Source of the DNA: an uncultured Desulfovibrio sp.
Lineage (GTDB): Bacteria > Desulfobacterota > Desulfovibrionia > Desulfovibrionales > Desulfovibrionaceae
Assembly (NCBI RefSeq): GCF_902477725.1
Contig: NZ_CABSIF010000001.1
Coordinates: 1-64,000 of the forward strand
DNA length: 64,000 nt
Direction: 5' to 3'
A program made the translations under genes and the position numbers. Below, piece by piece: positions 53,942-61,651 of this stretch. Under the pieces are notes generated by a model. It was given only the letters and a program-made list of their open reading frames with translations. It ran no database searches and was not told the origin of the DNA. Positions within the stretch are counted from its first letter, which is position 1, and every line of letters starts with the position of its first letter.

Positions 53942-55068
53942 CCGCCGACACCCCCGCCATTGTTGCCAGCTTTACCCCGCAGATTGAGCAGGCGCGGAAA
54001 GACTTTCTCGCCGCTTGCCCAGCAAAAGAAGAACTAAAAGAGCAGCCTGTGCCATCCATTACCCCTTATCCGCTGGTAAGCGTGGGGGAAGTGCTTAAAT
54101 GCCCCCCGCTACGCTGGCGCGTTAAGGGGCTCATTCCTGCGCGTGGAATCGGCCAGATATACGGGGCGAGCACGGCTGGGAAATCGTTTCTGAGCCTTGA
54201 TCTTGCAGTACATGTGGCCCGAGGCCGCACTTGGTATGGCCATAAGTCCAAGGCTGCACCAGTGGTCATTTTTAGCCTTGAGGGCCAAGAAGGTACGCGC
54301 AACCGCCTTGCCGCATATATTGCCTATCACGGCGAAGAGTTGCCCCCAAACCTAAGCATAGGGACTGCCCCAACCACGTTTTACAAGCCAGAAGACCTTG
54401 AGGCTATCACGGCCAGCCTTCCCGATGGTTGTCTTTGCATTGTGGATACCCAAGCTTGTGCCAGTGTGGGGCTTGATGAAAACCGCACGGACGACATGAC
54501 CTTGCTTATTGAAGGCTGCAAGCAGATTGCCGCCAGCAAGGATTGCTTTGTGCTGTTGACTCATCATGCAGGCAAAGACCTGACCCGTGGAGCGCGAGGC
54601 TCGTCAACGCAATTGCCAAGCTGGGATTGCTGCATTGAAGCTACCAGGAATGGACAGCAGCGAGAATGGAAGGCCGTTAAGGTCAAGGATGGTGGCGGCG
54701 AAGGCGAAAAGCACCCCTTCCGCTTGGCCGTAGTTGACCTTGGGGCAGATGAAGACGGCGACAGAATTACAAGCTGCGTGGCATTGCCCGATGGGGAAGC
54801 CTTGCAGGAAGAAAAACCACTTTCTCCAGCTCTCAACTACGCGCTTGAATCCCTCCGTACTGCGCTCCAAAAGGCAGGAGCAGATAGTATACATGTGGAT
54901 GACTGGCGACCTACCTTTTACGCAGGTCACACGGCAGATAATGACAATGCAAAAAAGGTTGCCTTCCACCGTGATCGCAACAAGCTGGTTACTCTTGGCA
55001 AAATCTGCGTTGAAAACAACAGATATTCCTTTGCCACCACCCCCGGCACGTCACAGCACCGTCACTAG
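53938..55068 (+). CDS. RepA-like hexameric helicase (RecA-fold, AAA_25 type)
   Basis: A 376-residue ATPase resembling the RSF1010 RepA family of replicative helicases. Walker A GASTAGKS is at 76-83; Walker B CIVDTQA, then FVLLTHHAGKD and TRGARGSSTQ follow. The last 110 residues are a separate module (EKPLSPALNYALESL ... GKICVENNRYSF) whose final codons run into GTCACA repeats. The same module recurs just downstream. The ATG overlaps the previous stop. It is probably the initiator/helicase of the element's replication. Confidence 0.88.
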   Translation: MTADTPAIVASFTPQIEQARKDFLAACPAKEELKEQPVPSITPYPLVSVGEVLKCPPLRWRVKGLIPARGIGQIYGASTAGKSFLSLDLAVHVARGRTWYGHKSKAAPVVIFSLEGQEGTRNRLAAYIAYHGEELPPNLSIGTAPTTFYKPEDLEAITASLPDGCLCIVDTQACASVGLDENRTDDMTLLIEGCKQIAASKDCFVLLTHHAGKDLTRGARGSSTQLPSWDCCIEATRNGQQREWKAVKVKDGGGEGEKHPFRLAVVDLGADEDGDRITSCVALPDGEALQEEKPLSPALNYALESLRTALQKAGADSIHVDDWRPTFYAGHTADNDNAKKVAFHRDRNKLVTLGKICVENNRYSFATTPGTSQHRH

Positions 55069-55139
55069 TGACGCACCAGTAACGTCACAGCACGTCACAC
55101 ACCCCTTTAGGGGGTGTGACCCTGTGACGCTGTGTGACG
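55049..55139. repeat. GTCAC / GTGAC repeat cluster at the end of repA (set 2)
   Basis: CGTCAC at 55049, 55060, 55083 and 55093 is direct. GTGAC copies at 55068-55072, 55116-55120, 55124-55128 and 55134-55138 are inverted. In the centre CACCCC-TTTA-GGGG forms a hairpin core. The first copies encode the last residues of RepA. Confidence 0.85.
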
Positions 55140-55570
55140 AAGACGGTGAACCCAAAACTTCCTGCGTGGTCGAGCCGGACAATACTCCCGTGCAGGGGGA
55201 GAAACCCCTCACCCCTTCCCTGAAATACGCCCTGGAATCGCTGGAAGCCGCGCTGAATGAAGATGGCGGGAATTCTGTCCATGTGGAGGCATGGCGCAAG
55301 CATTACTATGCCAAGTCCACTGCGGACAACACCCACGCCAAAAAGACGGCCTTCCTTCGCGTTCGGAAAGAGCTGGCCACCATGGGAAAGGTCACAGTTT
55401 TGAATGATATGTACTCAATCCCCGGCACAACCGGCACAGACGGTACAAAACCGGTACAACAAGGAAATCTGTACCCCACCCCTAATCACGATGAAACCGG
55501 TACAACCGGTACACACTCCTTTAGGAGTGTACCGTGTGTACCGCCTTGTGAAGGGCCGGGGTATGAATAA
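55124..55570 (+). CDS. Orphan RepA C-terminal module
   Basis: An open frame of 148 codons from a GTG at 55124, preceded by AGGGGG in the hairpin. Its first 100 residues align with the C-terminal module of the RepA just upstream: DEDG-TSCV, EKPLTPSLKYALESL against EKPLSPALNYALESL, NSVHVEAW against DSIHVDDW, and TADN-AKK-AF. It has no helicase domain. Its end is encoded by GGTACA repeats (GTTGTDGTKP). It could be expressed as a small DNA-binding protein or be a leftover of C-terminal exchange. Confidence 0.6.
   Translation: MTLCDEDGEPKTSCVVEPDNTPVQGEKPLTPSLKYALESLEAALNEDGGNSVHVEAWRKHYYAKSTADNTHAKKTAFLRVRKELATMGKVTVLNDMYSIPGTTGTDGTKPVQQGNLYPTPNHDETGTTGTHSFRSVPCVPPCEGPGYE
55422..55543. repeat. 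GGTACA / TGTACC repeat cluster at the end of the orphan module (set 3)
   Basis: CCGGCACA copies, then CGGTACA copies (55441, 55452, 55498, 55507), are direct. TGTACC at 55470, 55528 and 55537 is inverted. A hairpin core CTCC-TTTA-GGAG lies at 55516-55527. The layout is the same as in set 2 with a different sequence. Confidence 0.83.
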
Positions 55571-56684
55571 AAATATTCTGTCCTTTCTCCCTGCCGAGCT
55601 CTTCAAAGCAAAAAGCCCTCACGAATACGCCGGGCCTTGCCCCCTGTGTGGCGGGGCCACGAAGGACGGCTTTATCGTCTGGCCTGACCGCCCGCATGGT
55701 GGAGCCTTTCTGTGCCGCAAATGTGGGGCCAGCGGTGACGGCATTGCCTTCCTGATGAAGCGGGACGGCCTGAGCTACCGCGAGGCATGTGAAGCCCTAT
55801 CTCTGGAGCCGAGGCGCGGCACAACGTCTGCTTTCACCCCATCCCGACACGCAGCATACAGGGCGGCACAAACGGCACATGGCGTAAAAGTACCGCCTGT
55901 GCCGTCTACACCGGAGCCCGCCGTTCTCCCCTGCCATAAATGGATGGACAGCGCCGCCGCATTCCTGGCTGACTGCCAGCGCGACCTTGAAACTTCCCCT
56001 GAAGCCTTGCTTGCCGTCTGCGGGCGCTTCCTGACGCCATACACCGCACAGTGCACAGGCATCGGCTGGAACCCCGCTGACCGCTATGTGCTGCGCAAAT
56101 CATGGGGGCTGCCGGATTTGACAGAGCAGGACGGAAAGCCCCGCACGAAGCTGCTGCTTCCCCGTGGCCTTGTCATAGCAACGCGCCGCCGCGCCGGGGT
56201 TGTTGCCTTAACCGTGCGTTGCCCCAATGACCGCCCAGAGTCCCGCCCCAAATACTGGCAGGTGAAGGAAAGCTCCAACGTGCCGTTTGTTGCCGGACGT
56301 GCCGGGCTCCCTGTTGTCCTTGTGGAGAGCGCACTGGATGCCGCCCTACTCTGGCAGGAATCCTTCAACACCGTTTGCGGCGTGGCCCTCATGGGCAACA
56401 TGAAAGGCTTGGACGCCGACACCCACAACTTTATCCAGTCTGCCCCGCTCCTGCTGGCTGCACCCGACAATGACGAAGGTGGGCGCGCCGCATGGCAGAG
56501 ATGGAGTGCAGCTTTCCCGCAAGCAATCCTTACCCCTGCCGTGGGCGCTAAAGATCTGGGCGACATGCACCGGGCTGCACTGGCATGGCCCCTTAATCCT
56601 GACATTCCTACCGTCATGGAGTGGGTTCCAAGTGTCCTTGCCTTAGCCTCCCGCCCTTCAAACGCATACACGCTTGCCGCATAA
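55563..56684 (+). CDS. Zinc-finger / Toprim primase of the mobile element
   Basis: A 373-residue DnaG-like primase. The N-terminal zinc finger has CPLCGG and CRKCGASGD (residues 20-60). A Toprim domain follows, with the catalytic Glu in VVLVESALDAALLW and the Asp pair in LLLAAPDNDEGGRAA. It starts 8 nt inside the orphan module, so translation may be coupled. With RepA it would give the element its own replication start. Confidence 0.9.
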   Translation: MNKNILSFLPAELFKAKSPHEYAGPCPLCGGATKDGFIVWPDRPHGGAFLCRKCGASGDGIAFLMKRDGLSYREACEALSLEPRRGTTSAFTPSRHAAYRAAQTAHGVKVPPVPSTPEPAVLPCHKWMDSAAAFLADCQRDLETSPEALLAVCGRFLTPYTAQCTGIGWNPADRYVLRKSWGLPDLTEQDGKPRTKLLLPRGLVIATRRRAGVVALTVRCPNDRPESRPKYWQVKESSNVPFVAGRAGLPVVLVESALDAALLWQESFNTVCGVALMGNMKGLDADTHNFIQSAPLLLAAPDNDEGGRAAWQRWSAAFPQAILTPAVGAKDLGDMHRAALAWPLNPDIPTVMEWVPSVLALASRPSNAYTLAA

Positions 56685-56694
56685 GGATATAGCC

Positions 56695-57195
56695 ATGAAA
56701 AAACTTTCCGCACTGGAAGCTATTCGCAAATTCTGCCTGCAATGTCAGGGCGGCGTTTCCGCAAACGTGACCGAATGCCAATATGCCGCCTGCCCCTTTT
56801 ACGCTTACCGCATGGGTGTGGCCTTGCCCGCAGGTAAGCATCGTCCCTTGAAAACCATCCGCGCATACTGCGTCGAAGAATGCCAAGCCGGGAATCAAGG
56901 ACAGGTTGAAGGCTGCCAAGGGGACACCGCCGTCGCTGGCTCTTGTCCCGTCTTCCCGTTTCGTATGGGATGGAATCCAAACATTACACAAGAGCAGAGA
57001 GAAAAACTGCGGACAGCAGCTTTTCGCCGAATGGAGGATGGCAGCATGGGACTAGCATCTGTTTTGCCCCCTGCTAATGGGCACTTTCAGCCCGCAGAAT
57101 CGTTGAAAAGCACCCGGCCCGACGTTCGGCAAGGGAAGGCTAAAAATCGACGCTCATTTCGTCAAAATCGGGCTATTTTGGAGTTGATAGCATGA
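56695..57195 (+). CDS. Cysteine-rich phage-type hypothetical protein
   Basis: A 166-residue protein with many cysteines in its first 100 residues: FCLQCQGG, ECQYAACPFY, AYCVEECQAGN, EGCQGDTAV and GSCPVFPFRMG, suggesting zinc binding. This pattern occurs in phage and island proteins of unknown role. The C-terminal 50 residues are basic. AAGGA precedes the ATG at 56695. It overlaps the ERCC4 gene by 4 nt. Confidence 0.8.
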   Translation: MKKLSALEAIRKFCLQCQGGVSANVTECQYAACPFYAYRMGVALPAGKHRPLKTIRAYCVEECQAGNQGQVEGCQGDTAVAGSCPVFPFRMGWNPNITQEQREKLRTAAFRRMEDGSMGLASVLPPANGHFQPAESLKSTRPDVRQGKAKNRRSFRQNRAILELIA

Positions 57196-57677
57196 CCGTA
57201 ATCGTGGACAGCAGAGAGCAATCCCCATTTACCTTCAAACATGACCGCTATGGGGTGCAGATACAGCAAGGAACCTTGACCGTGGGCGACTACTCGCTTG
57301 CAGGCCTGACAGACAAGGTTGCCGTAGAGCGCAAGGAGCTATCCGACCTCGTGCAATGCCTGGGCCGGGAGCGTGAACGTTTTGAAAGGGAACTTCAGCG
57401 CGGGGCCGCCCTTGATGCCTTCGCCGTGGTAATTGAAGCCGGATGGGCTGAACTGTCTGGTGGGCACTTTCGCAGCCGCATTAATCCGCACGCAGCCTGT
57501 CAAAGTGTGCTGGCATTCATGGCCCGCTACCGAGTGCCCTTCCTCTTTGCAGGAAGCAGGGCCGCAGCGGAATACGTCACATGGGGATTCCTGCGCCAGT
57601 ACCTTGAGGGCGCGCGCAAACGGTGGGCAAGCATTGTGAAGGCTCACGGAGATGGATCAGGAGGAGAGGCAGCATAA
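57192..57677 (+). CDS. ERCC4-type nuclease
   Basis: A 161-residue nuclease of the XPF/ERCC4 fold. The active site reads VDSREQ near the start, VGDYSLAGL, and VERKELSDL (the ERKxxSD motif). Such stand-alone domains in phages and islands cut branched DNA, so a role in resolving replication or recombination intermediates is likely. ATGA overlaps the previous gene. Confidence 0.9.
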   Translation: MTVIVDSREQSPFTFKHDRYGVQIQQGTLTVGDYSLAGLTDKVAVERKELSDLVQCLGRERERFERELQRGAALDAFAVVIEAGWAELSGGHFRSRINPHAACQSVLAFMARYRVPFLFAGSRAAAEYVTWGFLRQYLEGARKRWASIVKAHGDGSGGEAA

Positions 57678-58055
57678 AAACTGAATCGGGAACTGAAGTT
57701 TTCTGAAGTAGCTCAGGCCCGATCCTGCCAGCCCCCACTCAATAGGTTATGACAAGGCAAGGGAGTAATAATGTGGCCACCCTTTCCAGGTGTGGCCTTG
57801 GGTGTGGCATTTTGACAGCTTTCCGAGCTTCGTCCGAGCTTCAATCTCACATTTTCCGTTGTTCGTCCGTTGTTCGTGTGTCCCTGCTGAGCAGCATTGC
57901 GTCGCTTGGGATACACGGTGAAGCAAGAGCGAACCAAGAGGATTGAGCTTTGCAGATGAATTGGGGCGAATTAAAGACCGCCTGGTGGCAATGAATCACG
58001 AAATAGCCAGAGACCTCAATGAACGTTTGAAAAAGTGCTGATCGTGAAGACTTTG
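57678..58055. other. Junction between the replication core and the retron
   Basis: No complete gene. It holds three direct-repeat families (57772-57877, listed separately). It then has short overlapping plus-strand frames at about 57890-58040 whose translations look protein-like (LGYTVKQERTKRIELCR; MNHEIARDLNERLKKC). These may be remnants of a degraded element gene. The remnant idea is weak. Confidence 0.45.
57772..57877 (+). repeat. TGTGGC, TCCGAGCTTC and TCCGTTGTTCG repeats (set 4)
   Basis: TGTGGC starts at 57772, 57791 and 57803. TCCGAGCTTC starts at 57822 and 57833, and TCCGTTGTTCG at 57855 and 57866; both pairs have an 11-bp period. Confidence 0.8.
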
Positions 58056-59267
58056 CTATTTGTTTTTTTGAACATAGAACTGCTTGTTGATGAAATTGTT
58101 TTTTTCTACAAGGCATCGCAGGCGTTCTTGCCATTTCCGAGCGAACATGGGCTCAACTTGCTGGGCATAGTTAATCCTTCCAGATAAATATTCCAAAAAA
58201 CTGAGGGGATTTTTTGACCTACAAAGTCGTCCTTGATGTGCAATCCCATTTTTTTCTGCAAAAAAAACATCTCTTTTGATGGCATCTTTATATTTTTTAT
58301 CCAGTCGCAATGCATTATCTTCTACTACTATTCCAGTAATAATTTTTTTAGACTGCGGAGAAAGAATTTTTGTCTTTTCTTTGTTAATTATATACCCAAA
58401 TTTCGATATGATTTTCTGTACTTTTTTCAATAAATCCTGCGCCCCACCAAGGCTCATTTTATTACATGAAAAAAAAAGATCGTCAGCATATCTTGTATAT
58501 ATGCATTTATGCTTGTCTGAAATACCTTTGAGGGCAATATCTACAGGGGAAAAAAGTATATTAGAAAGCTGAGGACTGGTCGGCGAACCCTGGGGGAGTG
58601 AGCCAGCCGGAGCTAAGGGATTGTTATAAATTCTATATATTGAGCCAAACTTCGCACTATTATGGTTATAATCGAAGTCGTTTTGAAATGCTGTAAAACT
58701 AATTGTCTCGTCAACATATTGATATTTTGGAGGCCATGTTACCAGCCGGGCAATTTCAAAGGACAAAAGATTGGCATACCCAAGGCTTGAAAAAAAACTA
58801 TAAACTGCATCTTCAGTAATTGATCCAAAAAAGTCTTTTATATCCACCTTGATAAGCCACCTTGAACCCACATGCCTCCTTGCATTATCAACGATGGAGA
58901 CTCCCTTTTTATAAGAATAAACAGCACTATGCACCTCATTTAAGGCGCATTCAGCGTCAAGTATTTCTTGTTTTATAAATTTTTGGACATCGAACAGGGC
59001 TGGACTCGGAGAACTTATGAGCCTAAGCCCCCCCGTCTTTTTAGGTATTGCGAAACAATGGTATGGGTTAGCTTTGCGCTCAACGATTGAGTGAAGAATT
59101 TTATAATGACAACCTGTAGCAAGTGCCAAATGGTTTAATGTGAAAAGTACAGGAAGATTTTTTTCTGATATTTTTTTTGCATCTAAAAAGATCGCACGGA
59201 TGTAATCTGCATCATATCCATACGCTTCTGCAACCTTTTCAAATTGATAAGGGGATACTCTATTCAT
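58056..59267 (-). CDS. Retron reverse transcriptase
   Basis: Makes a branched single-stranded DNA (msDNA) from the adjacent ncRNA. The 403-residue protein has the RT core: FAIPKKTGGLRLISSP, WLIKVDIKDFFGSI, SLPQGSPTSPQLSN, and the catalytic YADD at 260-263. Two retron hallmarks are present: NAxxH as NARRH (128-132), and the VTG motif as ITG (310-312). It is AT-rich and lies on the minus strand behind the effector gene and the ncRNA. Codons 3-7 are the a2 repeat of the ncRNA. Confidence 0.93.
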   Translation of the reverse strand: MNRVSPYQFEKVAEAYGYDADYIRAIFLDAKKISEKNLPVLFTLNHLALATGCHYKILHSIVERKANPYHCFAIPKKTGGLRLISSPSPALFDVQKFIKQEILDAECALNEVHSAVYSYKKGVSIVDNARRHVGSRWLIKVDIKDFFGSITEDAVYSFFSSLGYANLLSFEIARLVTWPPKYQYVDETISFTAFQNDFDYNHNSAKFGSIYRIYNNPLAPAGSLPQGSPTSPQLSNILFSPVDIALKGISDKHKCIYTRYADDLFFSCNKMSLGGAQDLLKKVQKIISKFGYIINKEKTKILSPQSKKIITGIVVEDNALRLDKKYKDAIKRDVFFAEKNGIAHQGRLCRSKNPLSFLEYLSGRINYAQQVEPMFARKWQERLRCLVEKNNFINKQFYVQKNK

Positions 59268-59438
59268 CTACTTTTAACTCGCAAAGCGAGATTGATAAGC
59301 TTGGCCTGCGAGACTTCAGAGCCAAAGGGCAAGCTTATCAATGTTGTTTGAAAGAGGCCTTATTGCCAAGGTTCGGAATCCGTTCCCTACCCGCAGATGC
59401 CTGCGGGGCTCACGCTAGACGAGAGAGTATCCCCTTAT
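59247..59438 (-). ncRNA. Retron msr-msd RNA (candidate)
   Basis: A perfect 15-bp inverted repeat (59424-59438 and 59247-59261) gives the a1/a2 ends. After a1 comes TAGC with the probable branching G at 59415. The msr hairpins CCCGCAG-CTGCGGG (59390-59407) and GGAA-TTCC (59375-59386) follow. The msd stem is a perfect 13-bp repeat (59291-59303 and 59330-59342) with a 26-nt loop, then a small hairpin (59278-59290). a1 lies in the last codons of the effector gene and a2 in the first codons of the RT gene. Confidence 0.85.
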
Positions 59439-60618
59439 ACTGATGCGGAAGATACAGTAGCTGATCTTCCTTCAAAACGAAAGCGCACTGTTTTCCTGCA
59501 GAGAATCGACGAAATGACTCCAGTAAGGCAAGGCCGAACTCCGTAATTTTATTAGACTCTATCGCACTGCAACATTTAGCTTTTTTTACTATTTTGTCGA
59601 ATTCTGAGCTAGAAACCTGCAATTTAAGTTGAATCTTGGCCAAAGAAATACGTTTGGCAAAGAAACTCAAAAAGCTAACAAAATTAATATCATCCTGCGA
59701 TAATTGTCCTAAGTTGTTAAGGAGCGAAAGAGCAACTGAGTATTGGCCCGCAGCCCAAATTTGCTCGGCAAGCTTAACGTTTTCCTGCGAGGCAAGGTAC
59801 TTAAATAGCGACGCATTAACATTCCTATTCTCAAAAAGAGGCCTCCAACCATGATCCATCCAGAGTAATGGAGGAGTGTTGTTGGGACATTTCCATTCAA
59901 AAACAATATTTGTCAGCGTGTTACCAAACCCATAGATAATTTTACTGTTTTGTTGAGAAGTGTATCTATCACATAAAGCAATGATTTGGCGTTTGTCTTT
60001 GAATGATGGGTTCTCTATAGTTACAAGAAATTCATCTTTTTTTATACCTCGGCAATTTTTTATGATATTTGAAACCCCATCATTCATTGCCGCATAGCTG
60101 ACAAAGAACACGTCGCATTTATTATATGACAGCCATGATTTAAGTGTTCTACTTACAATGTGCTTCCAAAAATCAGAGATTCGCTTCCCTGACCCAATAA
60201 AATCATCTATAAATACAACAGCTTTTATTCTTTCAGCAATTAAGCATTTATACTGAGGACGTGCAAGAATATGCCGGGGGTTACGTTCTTCCAAACGGCT
60301 TATTAGGTAAGCAATTTGATTAGAACTTCCAGCATGTCTACGCATGGATTTGAAAGACTTACTATTTTTTTTAGGGCTACTTTCTTGTATGGCACTGTAA
60401 TTTTCTTGAGTTAATTCCAGCACAGGAAATAATGCTATCTTTTTATATCTTAGGAGTAGGCTCTCAATCTGCGCTGAGATTCCTTCTTCAAATTGAGAAG
60501 TACTTACCAGCCTCAAATCATTGAGCAACATATTAGCTAATGGACGGTCAAGCCTATCAAACTGTTCAATCCACTCCTCTGCCAACCTAAGCGCTGCTTT
60601 CGTTTCAGATTCTAGCAT
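59410..60618 (-). CDS. Retron effector with phosphoribosyltransferase-like fold
   Basis: A 402-residue protein read just before the msr-msd. A phosphoribosyltransferase PRPP-loop-like segment is at 133-145 (AVVFIDDFIGSGK). The C-terminal 80 residues (IQLKLQVSSSEFDKIV ... ITEFGLALLESF) look like a winged helix. This matches, from memory, the PRTase-type effectors of retron class III. In such systems the msDNA and RT hold the toxin inactive until phage attack. It starts at 60618 with AGAGG 6 nt upstream. The stop codon overlaps the branching region of the ncRNA. Confidence 0.8.
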   Translation of the reverse strand: MLESETKAALRLAEEWIEQFDRLDRPLANMLLNDLRLVSTSQFEEGISAQIESLLLRYKKIALFPVLELTQENYSAIQESSPKKNSKSFKSMRRHAGSSNQIAYLISRLEERNPRHILARPQYKCLIAERIKAVVFIDDFIGSGKRISDFWKHIVSRTLKSWLSYNKCDVFFVSYAAMNDGVSNIIKNCRGIKKDEFLVTIENPSFKDKRQIIALCDRYTSQQNSKIIYGFGNTLTNIVFEWKCPNNTPPLLWMDHGWRPLFENRNVNASLFKYLASQENVKLAEQIWAAGQYSVALSLLNNLGQLSQDDINFVSFLSFFAKRISLAKIQLKLQVSSSEFDKIVKKAKCCSAIESNKITEFGLALLESFRRFSAGKQCAFVLKEDQLLYLPHQYKGILSRLA

Positions 60619-60762
60619 TTAGGCCTCTACAACGTGAGTTGATGTTTTTAATTGAGAAGTTAACTAGACATATATTAAAAAAATATTGTAGCAAAACAGA
60701 ATTTCAACAATAGCCACCTTGGCTTGCTCGCAATTTTAAGAAAGCCTCATAATTCTGTAATC

Positions 60763-60984
60763 TCAACTAACTCCTTTTTCATTGTCAACCTCGTCATAAA
60801 GTCGCTTGGTCTTAACGCCCAAGGCTAAGCCGATCTTGGCAAGAGTGCCAAGTTCACACTTGTGGATGCTTCCGTCTGAAATGGCTCTTTGAATTGTGCG
60901 AGATGACATCCCCGTCAGCTTAACTAAATCACGGACTGTCATTTTTTTATTGTCCATTAACTCTCTTATATTGCTTGCAAACAT
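60763..60984 (-). CDS. XRE-family helix-turn-helix regulator
   Basis: A 73-residue repressor-like protein with the HTH NIRELMDNKKMTVRDLVKLTGMSSRTIQRAISDG and IGLALGVKTKRLYD. The ATG at 60984 is supported by GGGAG upstream; the frame extends to 61026. It lies upstream of the retron effector and divergent from the 61154 operon, and could control either. Its target is not known. Confidence 0.87.
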   Translation of the reverse strand: MFASNIRELMDNKKMTVRDLVKLTGMSSRTIQRAISDGSIHKCELGTLAKIGLALGVKTKRLYDEVDNEKGVS

Positions 60985-61027
60985 TGCCAATCTCCCATGC
61001 TGTTTTGTTGTCTTATAGGAATACACC

Positions 61028-61057
61028 TTGACGCGATCTGTAGTCTTTTAGTAAAAC
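61028..61057 (+). promoter_or_regulatory. Sigma70-like promoter of the 61154-61889 gene pair
   Basis: TTGACG (61028-61033), an 18-nt spacer and TAAAAC (61052-61057). It starts inside the upstream region of the XRE gene, so that protein could repress it. Confidence 0.6.
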
Positions 61058-61088
61058 ACGAAGCGCAAGAGAGCAATATAAAAAAACA

Positions 61089-61122
61089 GCCCGGCAGGAA
61101 GGTGCAACTTCCAAACCGGGCC
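61089..61122 (+). other. Leader hairpin before the 61154 gene
   Basis: GCCCGG (61089-61094) and CCGGGC (61117-61122) enclose a second stem, GGAAG-CTTCC. It lies in the untranslated leader 32 nt before the start codon and has no T run. Confidence 0.55.
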
Positions 61123-61153
61123 TAACCACCAAGCGCCGTAGGAGGGCGCGAGT

Positions 61154-61651
61154 ATGGCTAACCGAACCAACCACACTTCATCAGACCAGTCAATCAGAGT
61201 ATCCCATTCACCTAACAGTGTGCAGGCGGTGCGGGAGTTGACCCAAGAGCAAATTCTTACCTTGCTGGGCGAACTCAACGACAAGCTGCTGCCCTTGCCG
61301 ACCCCCAAGCCAGAAACAGTTGCTCCCATCGACGTGCAAGGCTTCCTTCCCCTGCAAGAAGCCCGCACAGCCCTTACCGCTGCCCTGGAATCGCTTGAAC
61401 GCGCTTGCGACACTATTCAGGCAGAGGCCGACGCGCTGATCCGTAAGCAATCCTCTGCGCGAAATGAACGCGCATGGCGTGTAGTTTTCAGTCAAACCCG
61501 GCGTGATATGCGCGATATGGTGGGCGCGGCCTATATCACTGGCAACAATCTTCGGAGCTACGCCAACCAACTGGCCCGTCTGTTGGTGCTGGCCGGTGAC
61601 GGAATGCCCGCTGACCTGGACGCGGTGCAGGGAGGCGAAGGCCATGACTAG
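61154..61651 (+). CDS. Hypothetical helical protein of the mobile element
   Basis: A 165-residue, mainly alpha-helical protein I do not recognise. Helical stretches include LTQEQILTLLGELNDKLLPL, ARTALTAALESLERACDTIQAEADALI and AYITGNNLRSYANQLARLLVL. GGAGG precedes the ATG at 61154. It overlaps the next gene by 8 nt. Its GC content is like the replication core rather than the retron. Confidence 0.75.
   Translation: MANRTNHTSSDQSIRVSHSPNSVQAVRELTQEQILTLLGELNDKLLPLPTPKPETVAPIDVQGFLPLQEARTALTAALESLERACDTIQAEADALIRKQSSARNERAWRVVFSQTRRDMRDMVGAAYITGNNLRSYANQLARLLVLAGDGMPADLDAVQGGEGHD

Noticed and set aside
57895..58040. Short protein-like frames (LGYTVKQERTKRIELCR and MNHEIARDLNERLKKC) as genes
   Set aside because: Each is under 35 codons and they lie in different frames; at most remnants of a broken gene.
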